Source of the DNA: Spirochaetales bacterium
Lineage (GTDB): Bacteria > Spirochaetota > Spirochaetia > DSM-2461
NCBI GenBank assembly: GCA_016936555.1
Contig: JAFGXR010000041.1
Span: 1-64,000, forward strand
Length of the DNA stretch: 64,000 bases
Direction: 5' to 3'
Shown: positions 1 through 8,544 of the stretch, one piece after another
Numbering within the stretch: position 1 is the stretch's first letter
Layout of the letters: every line of letters starts with the position of its first letter
The notes under the pieces: generated by a model
The model's database searches: none
What the model was told of the DNA's origin: nothing
The model's input: only the letters and a program-made list of their open reading frames with translations
Position numbers and translations under genes: made by a program

Positions 1-30
1 GTTCGAAAATGGACTCTGGAAAAAACAAAA

Positions 31-67
31 TAAAAAAGCCACGAAACTCCAATAGGAATTTCGCAGC
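31..67 (-). terminator. Rho-independent terminator of the EF-G-like gene
   Basis: On the minus strand a stem of about nine base pairs (one G-U pair) with a four-base loop is followed directly by a run of six T. It lies about 45 bases past the stop codon of the EF-G-like gene, so it most likely ends that transcript. Confidence 0.75.
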
Positions 68-112
68 TTTTTCAGTGGCCTCCTAACAGCCGGGTTTTTT
101 GCTCCTGAATAG

Positions 113-2176
113 TTACTCCGCATCCACATTGGACGCGTTGATAATGTCCTGGGCGATTTTTCCGGAAACCGGGTCATAATGGCTGAACTCCACCTCAAAG
201 GCTCCCGTTCCGGAGGTGATGGAACGGAGGTCGATGGAGTAACGCATCAGTTCTCCCTGGGGAACCTGGGCTTTAATTGCCGTTATGCTGCCTCCGATGC
301 TCTCCTGGTCAGTAACTCTACCTCTTTTGGTGGAAAGATCTGAAAGAACATCGCCCATATACTGATCGTTCACAAAAACCGTGAGGTTCATAACCGGCTC
401 GAGAAGAGTAGGCTTACATTTTTCAAATGCCGTTTTCAGAGCGTACTTCCCGGCGATTTTGAACGCCATCTCCGAAGAGTCAACATCGTGTTCCTTTCCG
501 TCGAAAACCGTAACGCCCACATCGACCATGGGGTACCCCGCCAGAAATCCCTCTTCCATGGCTTCGAGAAGACCCTTTTCGATACCGGGCAGATAACCTT
601 TGCTGATCGCTCCGCCTTTGATTTCATTTTCCATAACAAAGTATTCCCCTCTCTCAAGAGGTCTGACCTTGATACAGACCCTTCCGTACTGACCGTGGCC
701 GCCCGACTGCTTTTTGTGGGTATACTCAGCTTCTGCCGACTTCGTAATCGTCTCGCGGTAGGGGACTCTCGGAACCTTTCTGTTGACGTTGATCTTGTAG
801 TTTTTCAGTACCTTATCGAGAATAATCGATATGTGCTGTTCTCCCATGCCGGAAATAACAGTCTCTTTTGTCTCTTCGTTATAGACGATTTTAAACGTAA
901 GGTCCTCTTCGGCGACCTTATGGAGAATCTGGGACAGCTTGTCTTCATCTTTCTGGTTTTCAGCCGTTATCGCCAGATGATGAACGGGATTGGGAAGCAT
1001 AAGCGGCTGAAAATGTATTATGTTATCAGGCATGCAGAGTGTGTCGTTGGTCTGGAAAGAATCCTTTTTGGTGATAATTCCGATATCTCCGGCACAGATT
1101 TCCTGTACTTCCTTCAGCTCTTTTCCCTTGGCGAGAAAAAGCTTTCCGATTCTGTCCTTTTTATCTTCCCGGACATGGTACATCTCCATATTCTGTTTCA
1201 GGCAGCCCGTGATAACTTTAACGAAAGACATTTTCCCGGAAAACTTATCAATGGATGTTTTGAAAATCATGCCTGAGAATTCAGCGTTTTCATCGATCAT
1301 AACCGCTTTCTCGCCGGTTACGCAGGGCTCTTCCACCCGGCCGGGAGCGGGAGCATCATTGACGATGAAGTTGAGCAGGGGACGGATACCTGAACTCTCT
1401 ACAGCGCTTCCGCAGAACATGGGGGTGAATCTGTTATCGAAAAGACCTTCCCTCAGACCTTTTATGGCATCGTCGAGTGAAAGCGTTCCCTCGTCGAAAT
1501 ATCTTTCGGTCAACTCGTCATCGCCTTCAGCTGCCATCTCAATCATTTTCAGGTGGTATTCTTCGGCAATTTCCTTATATTCTTCAGGTATCTCAACCGC
1601 TTCTTCCTCTTTGTTTCCGACTCCGGGCTTCAAATAGGCTTTCATCGTCAGGAGGTTGATAACTCCCTTGAAATCGAGTCCCTGGCCCATGGGTATGGTT
1701 ATGGGGATGGCTGTTCTACCGATATCTTCGATCTCTTTAACAACATTATAAAAATCAGCCCTTTCCTTTTCCATCTTGTTGACGAAAACAATACGGGGCA
1801 TATCTCTGTCATCGAGTCTTCTTCTCAGTTTTACTGTTTCAATCTGGATACCCGAACGGGCTCCGATAAGAACGACAGCGGCTTCTGAAACACGGAAGGA
1901 GGATACGACTTCTCCTACAAAGTCAGATGATCCCGGCGTGTCAAAAAAATTGATCTTCGTATCTTTCCACTCGACACTGGCCAGTGCGGAATGGATTGAA
2001 ATCTTTCTTTCGATCTCTTCATCTGTAAAATCGCTGACTGTGCGGCCCGAATCAACCGACTCGGCTTTGCCGATAGCGCCGGTGTTATAGAGAATCTGTT
2101 CGAAGAAAGTTGTCTTTCCTGTCTCTCCATGGCCGCAGATCGCAATGTTTCGGATGTCTTTGGTGGTTTGTCCCAT
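113..2176 (-). CDS. Elongation factor G-like GTPase
   Basis: A 687-residue translational GTPase with the full EF-G layout: G domain, domain II, and domains III-V at the C-terminus. The P-loop GHGETGKT is at residues 15-22 and the G3 motif DTPG at 79-82. The G4 motif reads NKME (133-136) where nearly all EF-Gs have NKxD; the Asp normally reads the guanine base, so nucleotide handling may be altered. It belongs to the EF-G-like paralogues found beside true EF-G in spirochaetes, Thermus and others, whose role is not settled. The start has a good ribosome site (GGAGG, 8 bases before ATG) and its own promoter. It lies just downstream of, and on the same strand as, the second EF-G, but the 327-base gap argues for separate transcription. 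Confidence 0.9.
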   Translation of the reverse strand: MGQTTKDIRNIAICGHGETGKTTFFEQILYNTGAIGKAESVDSGRTVSDFTDEEIERKISIHSALASVEWKDTKINFFDTPGSSDFVGEVVSSFRVSEAAVVLIGARSGIQIETVKLRRRLDDRDMPRIVFVNKMEKERADFYNVVKEIEDIGRTAIPITIPMGQGLDFKGVINLLTMKAYLKPGVGNKEEEAVEIPEEYKEIAEEYHLKMIEMAAEGDDELTERYFDEGTLSLDDAIKGLREGLFDNRFTPMFCGSAVESSGIRPLLNFIVNDAPAPGRVEEPCVTGEKAVMIDENAEFSGMIFKTSIDKFSGKMSFVKVITGCLKQNMEMYHVREDKKDRIGKLFLAKGKELKEVQEICAGDIGIITKKDSFQTNDTLCMPDNIIHFQPLMLPNPVHHLAITAENQKDEDKLSQILHKVAEEDLTFKIVYNEETKETVISGMGEQHISIILDKVLKNYKINVNRKVPRVPYRETITKSAEAEYTHKKQSGGHGQYGRVCIKVRPLERGEYFVMENEIKGGAISKGYLPGIEKGLLEAMEEGFLAGYPMVDVGVTVFDGKEHDVDSSEMAFKIAGKYALKTAFEKCKPTLLEPVMNLTVFVNDQYMGDVLSDLSTKRGRVTDQESIGGSITAIKAQVPQGELMRYSIDLRSITSGTGAFEVEFSHYDPVSGKIAQDIINASNVDAE

Positions 2177-2503
2177 CCTGTATTCCTCCCTCAGATATTG
2201 ATTTGGTAATCTTTTATCAATGGTAGACCTCTATTATTTATAGGTCAAACAAAAAAAAAGACAGGGCGGCGGTTGACAGCAGCTTGGTCTATATTGTATT
2301 ATCACCGTTTTTTGCTTATTTAAGGCTGGAAAAGGAGTTAGATCTTCCGAAGTCCGGCATGGCGGAGAAATAAAAAAGTTAAGAATTGTATGACATTTAT
2401 AGATGTCCCGATGAATTCCCGATTCGGAGGAGATAAGAAAAGGGGATGGGGGGCGCCATGGCTTTTTTTGCCAGAGCACCCCTCCGGTGGCTACTTGGTT
2501 TTT
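2177..2503. other. Intergenic region between the two EF-G genes
   Basis: Holds the promoter and leader of the EF-G-like gene on the minus strand. On the plus strand there is a TTGACA (2273-2278) with a weak TGTATT 16 bases on, but no gene follows it: the only plus-strand frame runs antisense into the EF-G gene. No clear terminator for the upstream EF-G was found. Confidence 0.5.
2220..2248 (-). promoter_or_regulatory. Promoter of the EF-G-like gene
   Basis: On the minus strand a -35 TTGACC (2243-2248) and a -10 TACCAT (2220-2225) are separated by 17 bases. The ATG at 2176 is about 44 bases downstream with a Shine-Dalgarno between. Inferred from sequence match only. Confidence 0.5.
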
Positions 2504-4534
2504 TCAACCTTCCTTCGCTGCAAAGTGGGAGAACTCCATGGCGAAGGTTCCCCGTCCCTGGGTCTGACTGCGCAGAGTCGTCGTGTAACCGAACATCTTG
2601 ACAAGCGGCGCCTGGGCTATAACCAGCTCGAAAGCGGGACGGGATTCAATGCTGCTGACAAGTCCGCCGCGCTGAGTCAGCGAACTGATAACATCTCCGA
2701 CATATTCCGCGGGGCACATAATATCCACATTCATGACCGGTTCGAGAAGGACCGGCGAAGCTTTTCTCAGGGCGTTGTCGAAACCGAGTGAAGCCGCTGA
2801 CTGGTAAGCCAGTACGCTGGCTGAAAGCTCGTTGAATTTTGCATCGGTCAACGTGACTCCGATATCGATGGTCTGGTACCCCATAAGAGTTCCCGAAGTC
2901 ATGGAAGACCGGACTCCCGTTTCGACGGCTTCCTGGAATTCCTCGGGAAGAACAGATTTCCTGATTTCGCTGGTGAATCTGTTCCCGGAACCTCTTTCCA
3001 GCGGTTCCACTTTGAAAGTGATATCCGCCGTATGCTCCTTGCCGCCCAGAACTTTGCTGAAAACCTCATTATGGGTAACGGTCTTTGTAATGGACTCTCT
3101 GTAGGAGACCTGGGGATTCCCTATATTGGCCGCCACTTTGTATTCATCCTTGATCCGGGTGACCAGAACATCGAGGTGAAGTTCCCCCATCCCTGAAATG
3201 ATCAGCTGGCCCGTCTCCTCGTTCTCTCTGGCCGTGAACGTGGGGTCTTCCATTTTCAGGTAGTCGAGAGCCGTTTTCAGTTTATCCTGATCGCTGATGG
3301 TTTTAGGCTCGATGGCTACGGAAATTACGGGATCGGGAAAGTTCATTTTTTCCAGAATAACCGGATAGCCCTCGGTTCCTATCGTATCTCCGGTCTGGGC
3401 ATTTTTCATGCCGATGATAACGGCTATATCTCCGGCATGGACCGAACTGATCTGTTCGTGATGATTGGAGTGCATCCTGAGAAGCCTGTTGACTCGCTCG
3501 CGCTTCTTTTTATCGATATTCATAACGGCGGTCCCCGATTTGAGTTCACCCGAATATACCCTGACAAAACAGAGAGGTCCCGCTTCCTTGTCCTGCTGAA
3601 TCTTGAAGATCAGGCCGGCAAGAGGTCCTTTTTCATCTCTGGGGAGCTCGATGTCTTCATCTTTCTTGCTGTGATGGCATCGAACGGGAGGAAGATCATC
3701 GGGAGCGGGCAGGTAGCTGACAACTGCATTGAGAACCGGCTGAACCCCTTTGTTCTTCAGGGATGAGCCCGTTAACACCGGCACAATCGAGCGGTTGATC
3801 GTCTCCTGCCGCAGTACTTTCTCAATCAGTTCGAGAGGCACTTCCTCTCCCTCGAGAAAGAGTTCCGTCATTTCATCGGAGTAGGCGGACAGGGTGTCGA
3901 TCATGGATTCCCGCCATTCTTCGGCCAGGGCCTGTCTTTCCGGGGCGATATCTGTCAGGGTAAACGTCTCTCCCTGATCATCGGGATTCCACCGGATTTC
4001 CTTCATTTGAAGAAGATCGATATTTCCTTCGTAATCATTTTCTTTTCCAATAGGCAGTGCCAGCGGAACCGGCGTCGCTCCCAGTTTTTCGCGGATCTCT
4101 TTGATGACCTCATAGAAATCCGCCCCGGTTCTATCCATTTTATTGATATAGGCGATTCTCGGGACCTCATAGCGGTCCGCCTGGTGCCAGACCGTTTCAG
4201 ACTGGGGCTCGACCCCTCCGACGGCGCAGAAAACAGCGACGGCTCCGTCGAGAACCCGCAGGGATCTCTCCACTTCTGCGGTAAAATCCACATGTCCCGG
4301 AGTATCGATAATGTTGATCTGATGATCATGCCAGTAACAGGTCGTCGCGGCGGACACTATGGTTATGCCGCGGTTCTGCTCCTGTTCCATCCAGTCCATG
4401 GTCGCATTGCCGTTATCCACTTCTCCGATACGGTGGCTCTTGCCTGTATAGAACAGGATCCGCTCTGTTGTGGTTGTTTTTCCCGCATCAATGTGAGCCA
4501 TGATCCCGATATTTCTCATATTTTTCTGTGACAT
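2504..4534 (-). CDS. fusA: Elongation factor G, spirochaete type 2
   Basis: A 676-residue EF-G with intact GTPase motifs: [16 protein letters not shown] switch, DTPGHVDF and NKMDR. The start at 4534 is preferred over an in-frame ATG 12 codons upstream, because AGGAG lies 7 bases before it and the extra residues are not EF-G-like. From memory, the stretch around [23 protein letters not shown] and [10 protein letters not shown] resembles EF-G2 of Borrelia. In Borrelia the two EF-Gs are reported to split the work, one for translocation and the second for ribosome recycling with RRF; by analogy this copy may be the recycling form. The main translocating EF-G would then lie outside the window. Likely cytosolic, ribosome-associated. 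Confidence 0.9.
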   Translation of the reverse strand: MSQKNMRNIGIMAHIDAGKTTTTERILFYTGKSHRIGEVDNGNATMDWMEQEQNRGITIVSAATTCYWHDHQINIIDTPGHVDFTAEVERSLRVLDGAVAVFCAVGGVEPQSETVWHQADRYEVPRIAYINKMDRTGADFYEVIKEIREKLGATPVPLALPIGKENDYEGNIDLLQMKEIRWNPDDQGETFTLTDIAPERQALAEEWRESMIDTLSAYSDEMTELFLEGEEVPLELIEKVLRQETINRSIVPVLTGSSLKNKGVQPVLNAVVSYLPAPDDLPPVRCHHSKKDEDIELPRDEKGPLAGLIFKIQQDKEAGPLCFVRVYSGELKSGTAVMNIDKKKRERVNRLLRMHSNHHEQISSVHAGDIAVIIGMKNAQTGDTIGTEGYPVILEKMNFPDPVISVAIEPKTISDQDKLKTALDYLKMEDPTFTARENEETGQLIISGMGELHLDVLVTRIKDEYKVAANIGNPQVSYRESITKTVTHNEVFSKVLGGKEHTADITFKVEPLERGSGNRFTSEIRKSVLPEEFQEAVETGVRSSMTSGTLMGYQTIDIGVTLTDAKFNELSASVLAYQSAASLGFDNALRKASPVLLEPVMNVDIMCPAEYVGDVISSLTQRGGLVSSIESRPAFELVIAQAPLVKMFGYTTTLRSQTQGRGTFAMEFSHFAAKEG

Positions 4535-4723
4535 GCTGATTCTCCTGTAAACCAAGTGAGAATATAGCAAAAAAAGCGCTCTAATTCAATCTCCGGTCAA
4601 TGATTGGGCTGTAGAGGTATTCAGGTTTGAAAGACAGTGGTAATGATTATTGTTATCTGAATAGAAAAAAAGCAATACAATCCCTGAATTTCTCTTGCAA
4701 AATTATCGATATTGATTAAAATG

Positions 4724-4770
4724 GCACATTATATGGTGTACGAAATTAAAAAAGACGCTATATATGGTAT
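4724..4770 (+). promoter_or_regulatory. Tandem NrdR boxes upstream of nrdJ
   Basis: Two copies of a sequence close to the NrdR-box consensus (acaCwAtATaTwGtgt) are present: gcacattatatggtgt at 4724-4739 and acgctatatatggtat at 4755-4770. Their starts are exactly 31 bases apart, about three helical turns, which is the classic spacing of NrdR box pairs. They end 26 bases before the nrdJ ATG. NrdR is the ATP/dATP-responsive repressor of ribonucleotide reductase genes; its own gene is not in this window. Confidence 0.8.
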
Positions 4771-4795
4771 GTTTGTGTTTTAGGAGATTTAAGAT

Positions 4796-7045
4796 ATGTC
4801 AGATTACAAATGGATGCAGAAGTTAAGCGGGGAAATTTTCGAGAAAAAATACATGCTTAATAACGAAGCCGGTCCGGAAGAAGTTTTCCGCAAAATCAGC
4901 AAAGAAATTGCCTCGGCTGAATCTGAAGAGAAAAGAAAAGAGGTCGAAGAGGATTTTTTCTCAGTCCTCTCAGAGGGAAAGCTGATACCCGCCGGGAGAA
5001 TCCTCGCCAATGCCCGCCCCGAAAGCGAGATGAAGAATTACAATAACTGTTTCACCATAGATATTGAAGATTCCATGGAAGGAATATATGAATCGCTGAA
5101 GGAAGACGCCCTTATTTCCAAAATGGGCGGCGGTGTCGGTTTCGATATCTCCGGTCTCCGTCCCAAGGGCGATGCTCTTTCCGGCGGAGGAGAATCTTCC
5201 GGTATAATCTCTTTTCTGAAGATTTTCGACCAGTCGGCGAAAACCATTATGACCGGGGGGCACAGACGCTCGGCCCATATCGCTCTCCTCGATATCTCCC
5301 ATCCCGATATTGAAGAATTTATCACTGTCAAGCAGGGAGAGAAAAACGGAGAACTGACTCAGTTCAATATCTCGGTAAAAATCACTGATAAGTTCGTTAA
5401 AGCCGTTGAAAACAACGATGACTGGAATCTGGAGTTTGACGGAAAAGTCTATAAAACCGTAAAAGCCGAATACCTTTACAATCTTCTGGCCAAAAACGCC
5501 TACACACATAACGAGCCGGGTATTTTCAACAGCGACACCGTTTCCAAGTTCAATAACGGTTACTGGGCATTTAAGATGGACAGAGTCAATCCCTGCGGCG
5601 AGCTGGTAATGCCTCCCTATTCCCTTTGCTGTCTCTCTGCTATCAACCTCTCCAAATTTGTGAAGAACCCCTTTACCGATGATGCCGAGTTTGATTTTGA
5701 CGGTTACAGAAAAGTCATAGCCACGGGAATCCGGTTTCTCGACAACGTTCTCTCCACAACGGATTATCCTCTTGATAAGATCAGGGATTTCTCCCTGCAG
5801 TGGAGGCGGGTCGGACTCGGTTTCACGGGACTCGGTGATGCCATGGCCATGCTGAAGATCACCTATGGGGACGAGGAATCTATCCGCTTCGCCGGAGATA
5901 TCGCCAGAGCCCTCCGGGACGGGTCTTACGGAGCTTCTGTCGATCTGGCTATTGAGAAAGGAACTTTCCCGGCCTGCGATAAAAAGAAACTGGTCCAGGC
6001 CGAATTTATCAAAACTCTCCCCGAAGATCTTCGGAAAAAAATAGCCGAACACGGTATGAGAAATATACAGCTCAACACAGTCGCCCCGACAGGGACAACC
6101 TCTCTTTCGGTCGGCCAGAACTGCTCCTCCGGTATCGAACCGATTTTCGCGCTTCAGTACGACCGAACCGTGAGAACGGGAGTTGATGACAACACAATTT
6201 CCGAAACGGTATACGATTACGCCTGGCTCCTTTATAAAGAGGCCTTCGGAGATGATGCCCAGGTTCCGGAGTATTTTACGACGACCGTGAAAATAGACGC
6301 CTATAAAGCTATCGATGTTCAGGCGGAGGTTCAGAAGTACATCGATCACAGCATTTCCAAAACCCTCAACCTCGCGCCGGGGACCAGTTTTGAAGAGTAC
6401 AGAAACCTCTTTATGTACGCCTACAAAAAAGGTCTGAAAGGGTTCACCACATTCAACCCCGAGGGGAGCATGAAGGGAATCCTGGAATACAGCGAAAAAG
6501 CGGCCAGGGAAACCATCAACCGGAATATCGCCCCGACCAGACCGAAAGATCTCCCGGGAGACATTCACCAGATCAGAGTGAAAGGGAAGAAATATATCGT
6601 TATTGCCGGAAAGTACAACGGAAGTCTCTACGAGATTTTCGTCATTGACGATCCCGAGGATATTCTCGATCTGTCCAAATTCCCCACAGGAATTATCCGG
6701 AAAGCCGGGAAGGGGCGGTACGATCTGATCATGGAAAACGGGCCGATCGAAACAACTCTCAAAAACTTCACCAAGACTTTTGATTCGCCGACCGCCTCGC
6801 TTGCCAGGTTTATCTCCATGTCGCTCCGCCACGGAACGCCTCTCCAGTTTGTGATCGATCAGCTTAACAAGGATACGAACTTCGCCGACTGCGAGAGAAG
6901 TATCTCCCGCGTTCTGAAAAAATATCTGATCGACGGAGAGGAGGTCGTCACGGGAGACAAGCACTGCGACGAATGCGGCGGAAAGCTCGTCTTCCGCGAT
7001 GGCTGTGTCGTTTGTCAGGAATGCGGGTGGAGCAAATGTTCCTGA
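4796..7045 (+). CDS. nrdJ: Adenosylcobalamin-dependent ribonucleotide reductase (class II)
   Basis: A 749-residue vitamin-B12-dependent ribonucleotide reductase that makes deoxyribonucleotides for DNA synthesis, with or without oxygen. The radical-site motif NPCGE is at about residues 265-269 and the partner cysteine lies in the NYNNCF segment near residue 83. The C-terminus carries a cysteine-rich knuckle (CDEC...CQECGWSKC, about 724-748), typical of long NrdJ proteins and thought to help re-reduce the active site. No ATP-cone is seen at the N-terminus. AGGAG lies 9 bases before the ATG. Expression is probably repressed by NrdR through the boxes just upstream. No cobalamin riboswitch was recognised in the leader. 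Cytosolic. Confidence 0.93.
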   Translation: MSDYKWMQKLSGEIFEKKYMLNNEAGPEEVFRKISKEIASAESEEKRKEVEEDFFSVLSEGKLIPAGRILANARPESEMKNYNNCFTIDIEDSMEGIYESLKEDALISKMGGGVGFDISGLRPKGDALSGGGESSGIISFLKIFDQSAKTIMTGGHRRSAHIALLDISHPDIEEFITVKQGEKNGELTQFNISVKITDKFVKAVENNDDWNLEFDGKVYKTVKAEYLYNLLAKNAYTHNEPGIFNSDTVSKFNNGYWAFKMDRVNPCGELVMPPYSLCCLSAINLSKFVKNPFTDDAEFDFDGYRKVIATGIRFLDNVLSTTDYPLDKIRDFSLQWRRVGLGFTGLGDAMAMLKITYGDEESIRFAGDIARALRDGSYGASVDLAIEKGTFPACDKKKLVQAEFIKTLPEDLRKKIAEHGMRNIQLNTVAPTGTTSLSVGQNCSSGIEPIFALQYDRTVRTGVDDNTISETVYDYAWLLYKEAFGDDAQVPEYFTTTVKIDAYKAIDVQAEVQKYIDHSISKTLNLAPGTSFEEYRNLFMYAYKKGLKGFTTFNPEGSMKGILEYSEKAARETINRNIAPTRPKDLPGDIHQIRVKGKKYIVIAGKYNGSLYEIFVIDDPEDILDLSKFPTGIIRKAGKGRYDLIMENGPIETTLKNFTKTFDSPTASLARFISMSLRHGTPLQFVIDQLNKDTNFADCERSISRVLKKYLIDGEEVVTGDKHCDECGGKLVFRDGCVVCQECGWSKCS

Positions 7046-7123
7046 TCTGTCTTATACTTCATTGAGCCTTTTTCAAAACACTGCAGCGGAAGAGGCTCAG
7101 TCACTGTAAAATCGAGGTACCGA

Positions 7124-7468
7124 ATGGAAGAGACAATTTTTGACAAGATAATAAAGAAGGAATTTCCCGCCGATGTGGTATACGAGGATGATAGTATCCT
7201 TGCATTCAGGGATATCAATCCCCAGGCTCCCGTTCATGTCCTGGTCATTCCCAAAAAAAAGGTGGCCAGCTTCAACGATCTGAAGGAGAGACCTGTCGAT
7301 GAGACGGGAGCATTTCTCCGGGGTGTTTCCAGAGTCGCTGTCGAGCTGGGGCTGGCGGATGACGGCTACCGCATAGTCTTGAACTGCGGTTCCAACGGCC
7401 AGCAGACCGTTGAATATCTTCATGCCCATATTCTGGGTGAAAGACAGATGAGCTGGCCTCCGGGCTGA
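7124..7468 (+). CDS. HIT-family (HinT-like) nucleotide hydrolase
   Basis: A 114-residue histidine-triad protein of usual HinT length, expected to hydrolyse nucleoside phosphoramidates such as AMP-lysine. The triad region reads Y-L-H-A-H at residues 98-102, followed by the typical WPPG end (111-114). The catalytic His100 and the adjacent His102 are kept, but the first triad His is Tyr98, a divergence from the animal and E. coli HinT pattern. It lies 78 bases after nrdJ and 1 base before a CAP-domain gene, so it may be co-transcribed with either. Substrate unknown. Confidence 0.85.
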   Translation: MEETIFDKIIKKEFPADVVYEDDSILAFRDINPQAPVHVLVIPKKKVASFNDLKERPVDETGAFLRGVSRVAVELGLADDGYRIVLNCGSNGQQTVEYLHAHILGERQMSWPPG

Positions 7469-7469
7469 T

Positions 7470-8120
7470 ATGCGCCGATACGCATTACTGGTTCTATGCC
7501 TTTCTCTTTTTACCGAAGCCCTCGCAGGAGAATCCCGGCTTATTGATTCTATCAATCAGTTCCGGGCCTCCCGGGGGCTTTCTGTCCTTGTTCCGGAAAG
7601 TTCACTTGAAAAAACCGCAGAGCAATACTGCGGAGAACTTCAGGAAACGGGGCTTCTGAGTCATACTGACCGCCGGGGAAAGCGGGTTCTCGACCGCTAC
7701 AGAGAAAAGGGAGGCACCGGTGTGAAAGCGGGGGAAATCCTGGGGTCTTCCGCTGACAGGGAAACCCTGTTCCGGGCCTGGATCGACAGTCCGGCACATT
7801 TCCAAATCATGACTGATCCCGGCTGGACCCGCATCGGTGCAGCTGTCAAAGAGAGAGGGGAGCAGCTTGTCGCTGTTGTTCTGTTTTCCAATTCGCTTAT
7901 TGATAGTCTCTCGAGTGAACCCGCCGGCTCCTCCATTGAACTCATCCTGACGGTTCTTCCGGGCCGAGGAGCATCTCTGCGGGGATCCGCCCCGCCGGAG
8001 GATGATAAAATTACAATTGAACTCGATCGCGGGGAACTGCCTCTTCTGTTAATTCTGGAAGGCTTCAGCGATGGAAAAAGGTACCCTTCCGACTTTATAT
8101 ATCAGAGTGATAATTTTTAG
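7470..8120 (+). CDS. Secreted CAP-domain (SCP/PR1-like) protein
   Basis: A 216-residue protein with an N-terminal signal peptide (hydrophobic residues 4-15, cleavage probably after ALA near residue 19). The next ~120 residues match the CAP superfamily: a helix with NQFRASRGL, LSHTD with the first His, AGEI with the Glu, and SPAHFQIM with the second His. Bacterial CAP proteins are exported and of varied or unknown function; the His/Glu cluster often binds metal. The C-terminal ~70 residues are not recognised. Starts 1 base after the HIT gene stop, with only a weak ribosome site, so translation may be coupled. Confidence 0.75.
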   Translation: MRRYALLVLCLSLFTEALAGESRLIDSINQFRASRGLSVLVPESSLEKTAEQYCGELQETGLLSHTDRRGKRVLDRYREKGGTGVKAGEILGSSADRETLFRAWIDSPAHFQIMTDPGWTRIGAAVKERGEQLVAVVLFSNSLIDSLSSEPAGSSIELILTVLPGRGASLRGSAPPEDDKITIELDRGELPLLLILEGFSDGKRYPSDFIYQSDNF

Positions 8121-8172
8121 ATCAAAGTATTGACCATAAATTTATCTCATGATATATTCAGCATCGTTGAAA

Positions 8173-8245
8173 GGGCGATTAGCTCAGTTGGGAGAGCGCC
8201 TGCCTTACAAGCAGGATGTCGGGGGTTCAAGTCCCTCATCGCCCA
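8173..8245 (+). tRNA. tRNA-Val (UAC), copy 1
   Basis: A 73-nt cloverleaf. The acceptor stem gggcgat pairs with atcgccc, the anticodon stem cctgc/gcagg encloses the loop cttacaa with anticodon TAC, and the T-loop is ttcaagt. No CCA is encoded. Sequence-identical to the copy 180 bases downstream. Confidence 0.95.
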
Positions 8246-8352
8246 TATCGATGATCACTTGCTTTTGTCACTGGGAATGTGGCGCTAAAAGCAGGCCTGT
8301 TATCAAGTCCCTCTGGAAGGCAGGGACTATAAAGATCAAGCCTTCCTCACAA
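8246..8352 (+). other. Spacer between tandem tRNA-Val genes with two inverted repeats
   Basis: The 107-base spacer holds two potential hairpins: tgcttttg...ctaaaagca (7-base arms, long loop) and agtccct...agggact (perfect 7-base arms, 9-base loop). The second reuses the tRNA T-arm string aagtccct. They could be processing structures for a joint tRNA precursor or relics of tRNA duplication; neither can be shown here. Confidence 0.4.
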
Positions 8353-8425
8353 GGGCGATTAGCTCAGTTGGGAGAGCGCCTGCCTTACAAGCAGGATGTC
8401 GGGGGTTCAAGTCCCTCATCGCCCA
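8353..8425 (+). tRNA. tRNA-Val (UAC), copy 2
   Basis: Identical over all 73 nt to the first copy: same acceptor, anticodon TAC and T-arm, no encoded CCA. Followed after 10 bases by a strong terminator, so the two tRNAs probably form one transcript. Confidence 0.95.
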
Positions 8426-8435
8426 TAAAAATCCG

Positions 8436-8467
8436 AGGCATAGCATATCAGCTATGTCTTTTTTTTT
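8436..8467 (+). terminator. Terminator after the tRNA-Val pair
   Basis: A nine-base stem (aggcatagc with gctatgtct, one G-T pair), a six-base loop and a run of nine T. A typical intrinsic terminator placed right after the second tRNA. Confidence 0.85.
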
Positions 8468-8544
8468 CGAATGGGGACTTGATCCGGAGGAACGGCGCGA
8501 TCCTTTGAGCGCAAATCTCCGGGAAGGAACCGACAGGAAGTCCC

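Noticed and set aside
488-1276. A 262-residue plus-strand frame inside the EF-G-like gene
   Set aside because: Antisense shadow of a conserved gene, without motifs or a start signal.
2273-2300. A plus-strand TTGACA/TGTATT promoter between the EF-G genes
   Set aside because: The -10 is weak and no plausible plus-strand gene follows, only frames antisense to EF-G.
4571-4795. A cobalamin riboswitch before the B12-dependent reductase
   Set aside because: No B12-box or matching fold was recognised; the 225-base leader instead contains NrdR boxes.
4970-6964. A 664-residue open frame on the minus strand inside nrdJ
   Set aside because: It lies antisense to the strongly supported nrdJ, has no recognisable domain and no ribosome site. 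Long antisense frames arise from the codon bias of such genes.
8149-8508. A 119-residue frame across both tRNA-Val genes
   Set aside because: It is a translation of the two tRNA genes (GRLAQLGERLPYKQDVGGSSPSSP repeated in part), a common annotation artefact.
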